Positions 48,631-60,104 of a stretch of DNA of 64,000 nt are shown one piece after another (positions within the stretch are counted from its first letter, which is position 1; each line of letters opens with the position of its first letter). The stretch is taken from positions 1 through 64,000 of the forward strand of contig JADNRX010000066.1 in NCBI GenBank assembly GCA_015501595.1. The letters are read 5' to 3'. The position numbers and the translations under genes were made by a program. The notes beneath the pieces were generated by a model, which saw only the letters and a program-made list of their open reading frames with translations, was not told the origin of the DNA and searched no databases. The stretch is from Hymenopellis radicata (Eukaryota > Basidiomycota > Agaricomycetes > Agaricales > Physalacriaceae).

Positions 48631-50504
48631 TTACCATGGTTCAGGTTCTTTCTCCTCCTCCTCCTCCTCTTCCTTCTGGGCTGGGGCTGCGACGGGAACC
48701 GGTCTTTGGTTGGTCCTTCCTCCATTCTGGCGCCTTGCACCAACGCGACCTCTTCCGCCACGAGCACTCTTCTTGCCTTTGGCGGTAGTAAAGCCGTCAT
48801 CGTCTGATGATGCAGGCGCGCTTCCCGCCTGAGAACGGCGCTCTGATCGCCTCTTCTCCGCCTCCGCCCTCTCTTGTTCCTGTCTTTCTCTCTCAGCAAC
48901 CTTGATGTTATATGGTCCCGTATGTTTCTTCTTGATTCCACGAGCGGCATTGTCCTTTTCGATACGCTTCAAGAGTTCAGCGTACGCCCCACAAATACCT
49001 TTCTTGCAGACACGCTGGTGAACGGGGCACAACGGTTCCTTCTCGACAGGCTTGGTCGGTTCAGTGGCCCATAGGTTGACGACGGGTTCCTCGTGGTTCC
49101 CCACGACTACGCTTCCCCATGGGGCCTCCAATCCATCCTCGTCGTCGCCCGCGGCGTAGAGGGCTTGCTCTTGACTCTGAGAAATGGAAACATGATACAT
49201 TCCATTAGCCAATCGGTCATAAGGTTCCGGAGGAAGCGATTGGGAGCTGGATGCGGTAGATTGACTGGATGAACGAACAAGTCCTGGAGGGGCGGCAGGG
49301 GGTGAACCTAGACCAGGTGGGGCAGCAGATGTAGAAGGAGCAACGGCGGGCTTCATATTCCCTGAAATGTGACGATAAGAAGAGAGTTAGTGTAAAACGA
49401 TGAGAGCTCGTACAAGCCGAAACAGCAGAAGCCTTGTTGGTTTGAAGACCTAGGGTAGATAGAGATGCATAAGGAACAGAACGAGAGGGACGCGGAAAAA
49501 ATAACTACCTGAAGCATTGTTTTGAACGATTGGTTTATTCCCTAAAAAGTGTTAAAAGGTGAATGACGCGCAATAAGGACGACTACACTTACAGGCACCC
49601 CTCCCCGCGGCGGCACCGCGACCACGACCGGCAGCCCAAGCACCGCGAAGAGCAGCAGGCGATCGTGGGTCAGGTGCGGCCTTTGCTTGGGCCCACTGTC
49701 CAGAGCCAGGAACTATACAAAAGTCAGAGATAGACGCGACTTTGGAGATATGCGCACCGATTTTGGGCTGCCGAGGTGGGGGTGGCTTGATGGCAATTGG
49801 GAGAGGTCGGCACAAAGGCCTGTTAGTTTTATCCTCGTGGGGGGGCTATACCGCTTGAATATTGGGAGTGTTCATTGCTGAGGGCGACTTACCTCGCAAA
49901 AGTGCGTCTCAGGATATGGGTCGACCTTGAACCTAAAGCGACGCGTCAGACAAAAAACGAAGGCGAGAAAAGATGACTAACGTCGTGGAGGGTATCCAGT
50001 TCTTGAACCAATCATCTTGCACTCCAACGCGAAGCCAGCCTGAATTACGGTGGATATTAGTACTATCACGAACACGCTTATGTTTAAAGCGCACCATCTT
50101 TCTGCACTTCACGACCATTGGTGTGCCAGCAAGGGAAGATCTGCGAGACCCTGCCACTCTCCTCGAGACTAGGGTTCTGGAGCATGTCCTTCCAGCGATG
50201 CTCGCCCAGCAGCTTGTGCTTGTGAGCGTTGTCCTTGCGTTTCTCAATCTCGATAATGATCTTGGCGGGCGCCTGGAGCCACTGTCAGCTTCATAAAGGT
50301 CAACAAGAGCGAGATAATGCGTACGCTTGGCTTGTAATAGAACGCCCATACGGGTGTCGGGGATCCAATGCATGCAGCGATCCAGCGTACGAACCTCTTG
50401 ATGTCTGGTTCTTGCTCCCACTCAAAGTTCAGAGGAAACGGTTGGCTGACCGTGCAGAAATCGGCCTCTTCCGCCATAGGCGGGGTAGGAATTCGCTTGG
50501 GCAT
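48631..50504 (-). CDS. RGG / Cys-His motif protein, tandem copy 2 (putative RNA binding)
   Basis: Same architecture as copy 1. From the ATG at 50504 (MPKRIPTPPMAEEADFCTVS): PFPLNFEWEQEPDIKRFVRW, IAACIGSPTPVWAFYYKPS, APAKIIIEIEKRKDN, LLGEHRWKDMLQNPS, SQIFPCWHTNGREVQKDGW, VQDDWFKNWIPSTTFKVDPY, then IKPPPPRQPKIVPGSGQWA and an RG-rich tract (GAWAAGRGRGAAAGRG), then the last large exon (about 48631-49360) with PLCPVHQRVCKKGIC (C-x2-H-x3-C-x4-C, spacing identical to copy 1), GPYNIKVAERERQEQERAEA, a second RG cluster (GGRGRVGARRQNGGR) and an acidic end EKEPEPW. Several short introns of 45-60 bp; two around 49.4-49.9 kb are not fully settled. Conserved N-terminal fold unknown. RNA binding is inference from the RGG tracts. 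Confidence 0.7.
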
Positions 50505-50735
50505 GCTGATGTGGACAGAGTGAAGGTGGTGGTAATAAGAGGCATACAAGGAGGTTCGAATTTATACTTTGCACAGTCCAAGCATGTACAAACAACTCTT
50601 TCTTATCACGCGTAGTACCGGCTTCGGAAACGCGTTCCTCTCCCCATTGTGCGCGTTAAAGATGGTTCTAACGCAGTTCACATACAAAGGACTCTAACAA
50701 TAGTACTGCAAACGCAAATTGGCCTTCACACTGCT

Positions 50736-53068
50736 TCACAGCCACTTGCTGAAATGCTCTAGGACTCGATTCATGACGTCTTCCGCATGTCTTCTCTCCA
50801 CGAAACTTAATCTTTGATCAGCTTTTGAATGGCATCGCGAACGAGGACAACTTACCCATGTGGCTCACGCGGATAAATGACCATCTCAACGTTGCCATCA
50901 TTCTTCTTCAGACCGCGGTATAAACCTAAACCTTGTGCAAGAGGAACACGCTCGTCCTTCTCACCGTGAAGTATCAAGACAGCTGTAGTCACCCCTTTGA
51001 CTTTGTGCACGGGGCTATCCTTTCGCGCCAACCAGGGTTTCACACCTCCAATCGCGGCCTAATACATCGTAAGTCCTTCGCGTGCATCATGACGACACGC
51101 TTTACATACCTCCAACTCGGGCGAACTAGCCTCCATGACCATACTCTCCCAATTAGAAACACCTGCACCGATTATGGCTGCCGAAAATCTGTTCTTGGTC
51201 TCAGTGATACCCCATGCCGCCATAGAACCGCCTTCTTCACGGTTAGTATTGTTATAAAGTGGTGGCGCATCGCTCACCATGACTCCAACCCGCGATTCCA
51301 AGTCGGCTGGGATCTGTAATACCACGAGCGATGACTGCATCTACCATGCTTGCGCAATCAGACCAATCGAGTGTACCAATGCCCAAGTTGGCTGATTGTG
51401 CAAAGTCATGTCCCCTTCCCTGGCCTATGCTTTCCGCGTCAGACACCTCCAAGAATTGATGAAGCGCGTTGCACTTACTGCCTCGGTAATTTGGAGATAC
51501 AACGACGTAGCCTGCCGACGCCAACATCTCTCGCCAATTACAGAAATACGGCATATAATCTTGTCGCATGGTCAGCACGTCCTTGCCGAGTTTCAGTTCA
51601 GTCATATCTAACCTGGAACATCTCGTCTGCAGACAGGTCAGATACACAGTCAGTATCAATATTCGACCTACCGATACGGGCCACCGTGAAGAAACATAAC
51701 AGTCGGCAACTTTTCTGTTGTCGAGTTGTTATATCCAGGCGGATATCTAATCAACCCACTTAAATCCGTTCCATCTTTTGCTTTCCAGTGGAAGACCTCC
51801 GTCGGAATATGCGGCGCGTCGACGAGCCATTGGAGGTGCCGCGAAAGGCATATCTTCGCGCTAGCCTTGTGCACCACGCCATTCCCATTCACCTTGGCAT
51901 CGCCGCGTGCTGGAACGGTCACGGACCACACATTCGGCGACTCGTGTCGTATGCCCGAGCTCAGCACCGCGGAACAGACATACACGACGCCACCATCTTC
52001 CGTGTGTACCCTTCGCGCGTCCCAAGCCCCAAACCACACCGCCTCATTCTGTGTCTGGAACAGCGGAATAACCTCCAACACGTCGTCCTCGTCCCCATTC
52101 CTAGGTGACCTGAACACGACGCCGTCGATGCGCGTATCGGTGTCAGAGCACACCTCCACGGCGATCATACCCGTGTCCATGTCGTCGTCCCCATAAGACA
52201 TATCTACAATGCGCACGGCATCGTCTGTCTCACCATATAATTTCCGCACCCACGACTTTCGCGTCCACGCGCCCTCTTCTCGGTGAACATAAAGCGTCCT
52301 AGAATCCAAGATATTCTCCTCCTCGAAGCTCTGAAGCGAAACGACGTGTCCCGAGCGCAGCCAGATGTTAGGTCCGGCAGGGGAACGCGCGTATAACCCG
52401 ACTTGGACTGGAAGACTAGCGTTGTCGATGGCTATCCTTTCCAACAGCACCTCTTCTTCCGCCGCCTCTGCTGATCTCCCCTTTCGCAGCCGGTAAAGAA
52501 GATGAGTGCTATCGGGCGACCAGGTGAAGCTCTCTATGTGTCGATCGCTGCGAATAGTCGTAGAGGAGATCTCCCCAGTATCAAAATGGAACATGAACAA
52601 TCCCAACGAATTTGTATGGCTGCCATATATCCTGACATCGTTTGACTCGGCTCCAGCGATAGGGGAAGCATACGCAAGATACCCCCCATCAGGCGAGATC
52701 TGAAACTGTAAAACACCCTTCTTTATCACCTCCTTAGTCAACAGCACTGGTTCTGGGTTCTCGTCGCGGATGTCGAGCATATAAAGATTGGCGCCTTTCC
52801 CCGGATTCCATCGGTCCGAAAGGAACACGACGACCCCTGGCTTCGTAGGATGGAAAACACCTAGTTTGTCGTAGTACTGCCCATCCGTCAACTGTCTCGC
52901 ACTGTACGCCACATTGCTCTGCGCGACCCACAACTCGGCGATGAAACGATCAACGGGTTTGTAGAACGCCTGAACCTGGTACATGATATGTTTTCCATCG
53001 GGGCTGATCTTCACGTCTCGGACTTTAACTGTCGACGCAATCAGAGCGGGAGAGTGTGCGGGGTGCAT
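50736..53068 (-). CDS. S9 family serine peptidase (prolyl oligopeptidase / acylaminoacyl-peptidase-like)
   Basis: Cleaves short peptides from the N-terminus; exact specificity cannot be told. The ATG at 53068 (MHPAHSPALIASTVKVRDVK) is chosen over an upstream GTG. The N-terminal part is a beta-propeller with KISPDGKHIMYQ, FQISPDGGYLAYASP and FTWSPDSTHLLYRL. The catalytic alpha/beta-hydrolase part follows: PTVMFLHGGPYR, a short exon to DYMPYFCNW, AGYVVVSPNYRGS, then the nucleophile elbow GWSHGGSMAAWG formed across an intron, the Asp in LILHGEKDERVPLAQGL, and the His in VIYPREPHGF. It ends VLEHFSKWL, TGA at 50736. The triad Ser/Asp/His is complete and no frame break was found. No signal peptide is seen, so it is probably cytosolic. 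Length is about 700 residues. Confidence 0.9.
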
Positions 53069-53509
53069 GTTGCCGGAGGGAATGTTGGAGAGATTATTCC
53101 TCACCTCCTAATACCCTGTCCTTATACGCATGGCTTCGTCTTCATAACCCCACGACGGAAAAACTTGGCTCGAGACGCCTGGGAGAGTTCACATCGCTAC
53201 CGAGGAGAATGCTCACGATCCCTGTTAGCCCGTGAGAGTGTGTTTGGAAATCATTTCGCACTTATTGAAGATACCTGAACCCACGCACGGAGTAGCCCCA
53301 TTCTTACCACCTTTTCGTGCGGTGGTCGCTTACTCAAAAGAAAAGCTGCGTTATTATACATCAGACATGATATAACAGAAAAGAAGATGTAAACTACGAG
53401 TCGCAGATAGCAGAAAAATTGGATACAGATACATCGCGAGGCAGGAGCAAGAGACTGAAAGTTTGTTAGTTTGATGCGCAATCACATCAGCTGAAGAGAC
53501 TCACTACAA
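53069..53509. other. Intergenic gap, S9 peptidase to NUP188
   Basis: About 440 bp with the S9 peptidase promoter and the NUP188 3' UTR. Nothing else is seen. Confidence 0.4.
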
Positions 53510-56500
53510 CTATGACGGCAAAGTTATGCGTTCACGAAGGAAATTTGAGAGCACGTCAGTCAAGTCGACCCTCTTCTCTTGAAGGTTTAACACATCATCG
53601 CTCTTTTTTATCACGGGCTTAGCCTTGTCCAATAGAGATTTTAGATCAGCCGCCATCTCCCCAGTCATTCCACGGCGTAGGCGATCAGCTACGGTCATAG
53701 AACTGCGCGGACCTCGACGATCTTTAGACATTTCCTGTCGTGGTGCCTCCATATCGTCGGTATCCATGTCGTTGTGCGAAGCGTCAAAGTCGGGCTTCAA
53801 TAACCACATGGCGAGCTGGGTGATGGTGTACACCAGAATGGCTTCGAGGTTGCGACGAGCTGTCTTGACACCCTGTTTCACGTTGAGTGTGCTTCCGTAT
53901 CGTGTCGATAACACCGGTCCCACTACAACGAGACTTTGCCCAGCTGGATGATTGACCAATTCCCGCAATGTGTCCAAAGTGGAGTTTCCAAGCTCCAGTA
54001 ATGTCCCAAGCGACGCAGGTTCGTCGAGCACAACCTTGGAATGCTATAATACCATGATCAGACCACGTCTCAACAACGCTTAATATATACTCACAGGTAT
54101 GATAAGAGCCTCTTGAATCGGCCAATCTTCTTCGTCTCCCAACAACACAGTGTAGGCACGACTGATAGTGATCAACGTGGACACGATATTGCTGGCGAGC
54201 CGATACAGTCGATGCAGTAAATGGACAACGAGTGGGCGCTTCATTGGATCAGAACTCGTCGCATTGCTGGTGACCAAAAGCTCTTCGTCCTCCGTGACCG
54301 GCTCGAACAAACTGGCCAACTGATGAGGATGCGTAATGGCGTAATTCACTTGCTGCAGCAAATGGAGAGCGCGAGGAGTAAAGAAGCGAAGAGTTTTCTC
54401 GACCACCGGACTACGATGAGAGGCAACGGAGCTGCTTTCGGCGATAGAGAAGAACAGATGAACAACTTGCTCAATCTCCTCTAGTAATGGAAGAGAGATG
54501 ACGTCCCCGACTGACCACGACAGTGCTCGAGCAATTTGGCCGCTGTACAGCTGCGCCAGTCCGCATACATCCACACCAAAGTAGTTGTGTTGGCGATCTA
54601 AAGACGATATGACGCCAGATACGATGGAGATCATGGAACAGTAGACGTAATGAGCTGGACTTCGTTGACGAGATAGCTCTGGTATCGTGGTATCGATCAG
54701 TCCGGCACTGACAGCAGGGCTAATTGCACTGTTGATGTAGGCGGCAAGTAGACCTTTGCCCGCCAGTACCTCCGCAGCGGAGGGAATGCTGGCTAGCGCG
54801 GTGTGGAATAATAGAAGATGCGGCACGTAAAGGGGCATGCGACGGTTAACCAGCAAGTTGATGTCAGACAGACCAACAAGATCAATCTGCGAGAACAACT
54901 GTAGACTAGCATCGATGACATCGTGCTGCTGACATTTCGTTAGCCATGGCGTGGACGACTTCGATATATCACTCCTTGTGCACTGTTCGAAAACTGAGAC
55001 CAAGAGCTCCATATCCAGGTCCAATTCCAGATCGCGTCGAGTTGGGGCACTTGTGAAAACAACATGTAGCCCGTTGATGACCATTTCCAAAGAAGCGTCA
55101 ACAGACTCCGTGACCTTCCAACGATGGGCAGGCGACAGGTTCGGTGATCGCTGAAAGAGGATTATTGCGTTTTTAACGCAGAAGTAAATGATCTGGAGGA
55201 GAGCACGATGGAAGGGGACCATGAAAGAGCCCATCAACGAAGCCAACGGACGTTGGAATTCGTTCAGAACAATGCCCCGAACGTTTGCGAGAAGCTGTAC
55301 AAACGATTCGATCTCATTAGGCTTGTCAACAGGTGCGAACCATGCCACCTCGAGAACGCCCAACAAAACGGACAAGCGCTTTCCGTGGATGGTGGCCACC
55401 ATGTCTCCCTGTCGTTTCTCCATCGCCATATCCGACGAGAGAGCAGCGGCCAAGGATATGAAGTTATGCCGAACAGATTGATCGGCTCTGAGATACGGAG
55501 CAACCTTCTGGAGCAAGAAGTACGCGCTTTCGGTCAAAGACAGCTGGCTGTGCGAAAGGGACTGGTTGAGATTTATGGAGAGTAAGTGCTGCTCCAGGAC
55601 ATCGACCGGATCTTCCATCGCATTAGGATCATGGCATCCCTTCAAGCGGCTTTGGAGTAATGACGGAGACAACGAGAAGCGATCTCCGTACTCGCGAGCA
55701 TCCAGCGGGTCTTGGGACTGAAGTTGGGCTACTGACAATCCAGGGAACTGCTTCTTGAGGAGTGTCTCCAACTCATCGAACAGCTCTGGACGGTACGAGC
55801 TGACAACTGCCTCGGAAAATAGATCCATGAGGTCTTCATCGTTCCGGAAACGGGACGCCATCGATTTGAAACTCTCGGATTGTGCCGGGGAATCCTTCGT
55901 GTAGGTTTGGCCGATATCGAGGGCAATGATATGCAGTCCGTACGCCTTGAGAGCGGTACGGTAACAGTGCATCGAGATGGTCTCGTGCATCGAAGAGTGT
56001 CGAACATTGTCGATCATGATAAACTCTTGAGCATTCTGACTCTGGTAAAGGTCCCAAGTCCTGCACGATAGCGAAGACAAACGGGTCCAAAACGCGGAAT
56101 CTTTTCGCAGCTCCTCCAATACCGCTTTATGCTCCAGGTTGTGCTGCCATGTGACATCGAGGAAACGAATGACAGCACATAACAACTGAGGATTGAGTTC
56201 CCATAACTCTTCCCAATTCTCAAGCGCTTCCTTCGCAACCTCCACAGCTGTTGTCGCGAAACCCTTCCCTCAGCTTTCCCCTTCCCTTTGACATCTTTCT
56301 TCTCTTTCTTCTCGCCTTGTGAAGCGTGTACTTGACCTGAAACGAAGACCTTGGCCAACGCCGGTTCCGCATTCATCGCCAGAGAAATGAAATTCCAAAC
56401 TGCAAACCGTAGAGCCAAGTCATCGTACGGGTGTTGAACAATGCGAACAAACGTCGCCGCAGTTGCTTCCGGATTAGACAGATGTCCGACTATTGCTGGC

Positions 56501-59500
56501 GCTGACGAAACAGAGGAAAGAGTCTCGCACAACGCAGATAGAATTTGGATGGATTCAAGCGCACGATAGCACCGACATCTCGCTGCGCGACGTATGCTGC
56601 GAGAATGTCGATGGGCTCTGCTCGCGACTGGGATGGGTCGGCAGACCCAGTGTCGGAAACACGAGTGCACAGCATCTGTTCCAAAAGACTGAGCTTTCCT
56701 GATTCGTTCAACGCTCGTTTGCGATTCAGCAGCAGCCGAATCAGCTCAAGTTTGGACTCCAACAATAAAACGACCCTCCTGACGTCCGCTTTCCGTCGAG
56801 CCTGGTAGAGTAGCTGTACCATATGACGGCCGGCTGCAACAGACGACACCAGTGGACTGATGGTCGAGTTCGACGCCTTGAATAGCAGGAGGTCGAGGAC
56901 AGCAGTACTAAGATCAGGGAAAGGTCCATCCTGGACATCATGTGGTGTATGTCGCAAGACTGTGACAAATACAGAGGATAACCTCCGGCCAATGTCGAAG
57001 CGATCGCTCACGTTTGCATACCGCCACCCAAGGTGCTCGATCCAGATCTCGCCATGAACAAACTTGAGCGCGTTCAGTAACACCTCGGACTTCAAACGCT
57101 TTAGATCCGGATTGTCGGGCAGGATCAGCGTTGTCGCATCATTGAAGAGCTGCTGGACGAGATGCGATACGGAATGCGTCATGGTGTAGCGCCCGCGCGC
57201 GCGTTCTGCCGCTAATGCCACTGAAGCAGAGCCCGACGTTCTCCCTGTACCGAAAAGAACCGAAGTTGATCTCAAGTATATCCACACCCGCGTAGAGAAG
57301 CGAGGGATGGTAAGGATAGCAGAGAGTACACTCAGTGCCGAGGTAATGAGTGCAGTCGGGAGTGACGTCTTTACAGAACGTGGTGTGATGGTGGAGAATG
57401 TCTCTTCAAGAATGGTCATGGTGAGTTGGACGAGATCTGGCGAGGAGGGATCTGCGGAGGCTGAGGTCGGCGTCTCAAGGGACTCCATGAGCTGTTCGGC
57501 TTGGTCAGGGTTATCTTGGACAACACTCCGTATGAGGTCGAGGACGTCCGTGATCAGACTTTCATCAATACCACCCTCCGTCTCTACACCAGCATCTTCT
57601 ACAGACAGCACGAGCGGAGAGTGACGATCTGCAGGAGGCGGCGCGTTTGGTTTTCTGCTGCCGGCATAGTGGTCGCGCCGATTGATGAAGTCCGTAAGGA
57701 GCTGGAGCATCAATTTCCAACCCGAGTGCGTGTGGTTCCAACAGATCGCCATGTACTCTCCACCTTCGCTGTTGAGTGCACGGCCTACCGAGCTTGGCGG
57801 AAGAAGAGAGCCACCAGGCAGGTGAATTGGGCGCACATTGGTGTACGAAAGACCACCGATACTCGAAGAACCAGATCGATCCGGCACCTTCTCGTATGTG
57901 GCATGAGCACCAGTACATGCTTGAGATTGGATGACCTGGGCGTAGGTGGGCAGGGAATTGATGAAGTAGAAGACGTGACTGTCGCAGATCGTTCGGTCCT
58001 CTGTCAGCACATCCCGATGGTCGTCAGACGAGCATAGTGGATCAGTATCCAGAAAGCCCGATCCAGTCATGGCGCGCGTCAGACGAATCAAAGGCTTCAC
58101 CTGGATGGGGAAACGCGATCTGGCAACGTCGAAGATGGCGCGACGAGAAGCCGCATATTGCCAGTCGAACTGCCAATATTGCCGACAGATGGCAGCAACG
58201 GATTGACTTTCACTACGACCAAAGAGCGCGATCCAAACTTCGACGAAACCGTCAAAGTCTGGTATCGTCTCCACGGAAGTCATGTCCAACAGAGAAAGAA
58301 CAAGTCCTAAGTAATCAATAGTGAGACAACTATCATCCAAGAAGAAGAAATTGAAAGTACCTTTGAAGACCGAGCGAAACGCAATTACATTGGAGTCCGT
58401 TATTGACGAATCAGCCTTGAAAGCAAGGACGGATACGAAGAAGGGTGACGCGGTGAGCATATGGAAGAGTATGCTAAACAGGCCGTTGTCAGGTCTGAGG
58501 CATGTTTCGAGTATCGCGTTGTATATTGGTCTTGGCCCCACAATGAGGGAGTCCAAGAAGGGCCTGTAGGAGTCGGGAATGTCCGACATCTCGGAAGCGG
58601 TACTCGTAACACGATATAGGACGAATGCCCATGCCAGATGTGTGCATACGAATTGACTGCTGTCGTTCTTCAGAACTAGCTCATGTATTCGTTTGAGTGA
58701 GGAGGGGGAAGAATGGTATAGTTCTGAACGCGAGGGAGTGTCGGATATCTGGAACGAATCTGGATCCACCAAGGTTTCCAATTCGAAGATTTCGATGGTG
58801 ATGAGGTTCCACAGAACAGCTATGTCCTGCTCGATTCTCTTAGCTTCGTTGTCGAAGAAGATGTTCGCGTCAACATGGGTGTTACCAAGATTGGTGCTGA
58901 AGGCGGCGGAAAGGATCTTCTCCACTAATGACCCATCGCAGGAAACAGACCCCCACATCGTCCAAAACAAGACTTCAAGAAGAACGAGCTGTTCCTTGAA
59001 ATCCTGCCGGCGAATTGATATGCAGACTTTGGATCCTTGGTGAATTCCTTGCCAATTCCATCCTTCACCTTCCGCGTGTACTCGGCTAGTAGTGATTCCA
59101 CAAACTTGGGCCCATCCGAAAGGATTTGTGGTAAGAAGGATGTGGAAACCTCGAACGCGGGATCCGATGGGTCTTCCTTGGCGCGAAAGAGGGGAATGAG
59201 GACGCGAAAGACGGAGAGGCGCTCCGAGAGGTAAAAGGGAGTTATGGCTTCGATACACGCTTGGACCAGCGAATCGCCTGGCTCGGACGAGGGAAGTCCT
59301 TGATTGTACATGAACGACCGCAGGAGGATGAACGCGCTGACTTCATCGATTTTGAAGGCATCGCTGATGGCGAGAATGAACTCTTTGTCTGCATCCTCTA
59401 TGCGAAAAACCACGCCGTCACTCAGAGTCACTGAACCACTTTGTATCCGCTTCCTCGACGCATCTGAAGGTTTCCCAAATGGATCCCGGAGACTTTTGAG

Positions 59501-59685
59501 TTGATTGACACGCGGCGTGAGGTATTCCACGACCTGTTTCGGTGACGTTCCTTCAAGTTGGCCAGAGAGAAATTCGTGCAGTTGTGAATATGTTCTGGAC
59601 AGACATTGGAATTATTGAAAAGAGAATAGTGGCAGTAGACGCACATATCAACAAGGTTGGACCTCTCATTGGATTTTCCCGACAT
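53510..59685 (-). CDS. nup188: Nucleoporin Nup188
   Basis: Large alpha-helical inner-ring scaffold of the nuclear pore. From the ATG at 59685 (MSGKSNERSNLVDI) a 50-bp intron leads to TYSQLHEFLSGQLEGTSPKQ. A 66-bp gtgaag..cag intron then joins LLAEYTRK to DFKEQLVLLEVLFWTMW. Further family stretches: DSLVEVW-like FVEVWIALFGRSE, QYWQFDWQYAASRRAIFDVA, RFPIQVKPLIRLTRAMTGSG, FLDTDPL, VRPIHLPGGSLLPPSSVGR, PYDDLALRFAVWNFISLA and ELNPQLLCAVIRFLDVTWQH. It ends SNFLRERITLPS at 53510. About 2,000 residues, normal for Nup188. Two one-base breaks lie near 56561 and 56266, both inside conserved coding text, so the uninterrupted ORFs understate the gene. No catalytic motifs are expected. Confidence 0.88.
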
Positions 59686-60104
59686 TGTCCAACCGTCCAC
59701 TGCCTACAAAGCCCACTGGCGCACTTGGTGGCGGTTCAGAGAAAGAGTTGGCGCACGTGATGATGTGTCACGAGTGTGACATGACGCGATCGAGTTACTG
59801 CGAGTCGCGACTCGAGAAATGAACTCTACTCTGCATGATTCCTTGCCATATTGAGTGTAATTAATGAGCACGATTTCTACACGTCCTCGGTCGTACATGG
59901 AGTAGTACGGAAAGCGTCGTAAGTATGTGCATGATATAGAAACGACATGATATAGAATAAGTTACATGGTATCATCACCTCATGGAAATCCACCCCCCCG
60001 GGATATATATCACCGTTGATCCTCATCGCGGTCCACCGTTGTGTACGGGTACGTCAGCGAATTGGTAGCCATCTTCGGTGACACCATTTCAAACTGACTC
60101 TCAT
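59686..60104. other. Intergenic gap upstream of NUP188
   Basis: About 420 bp with the NUP188 promoter and the 3' UTR of the next gene. A c7 run lies near 59991. No gene seen. Confidence 0.4.

Noticed and set aside
58925..59060. NUP188 frameshift near 58.98 kb
   Set aside because: A gtgaag..cag intron of about 66 bp joins EYTRK to DFKEQL in ph0 and explains the frame change.
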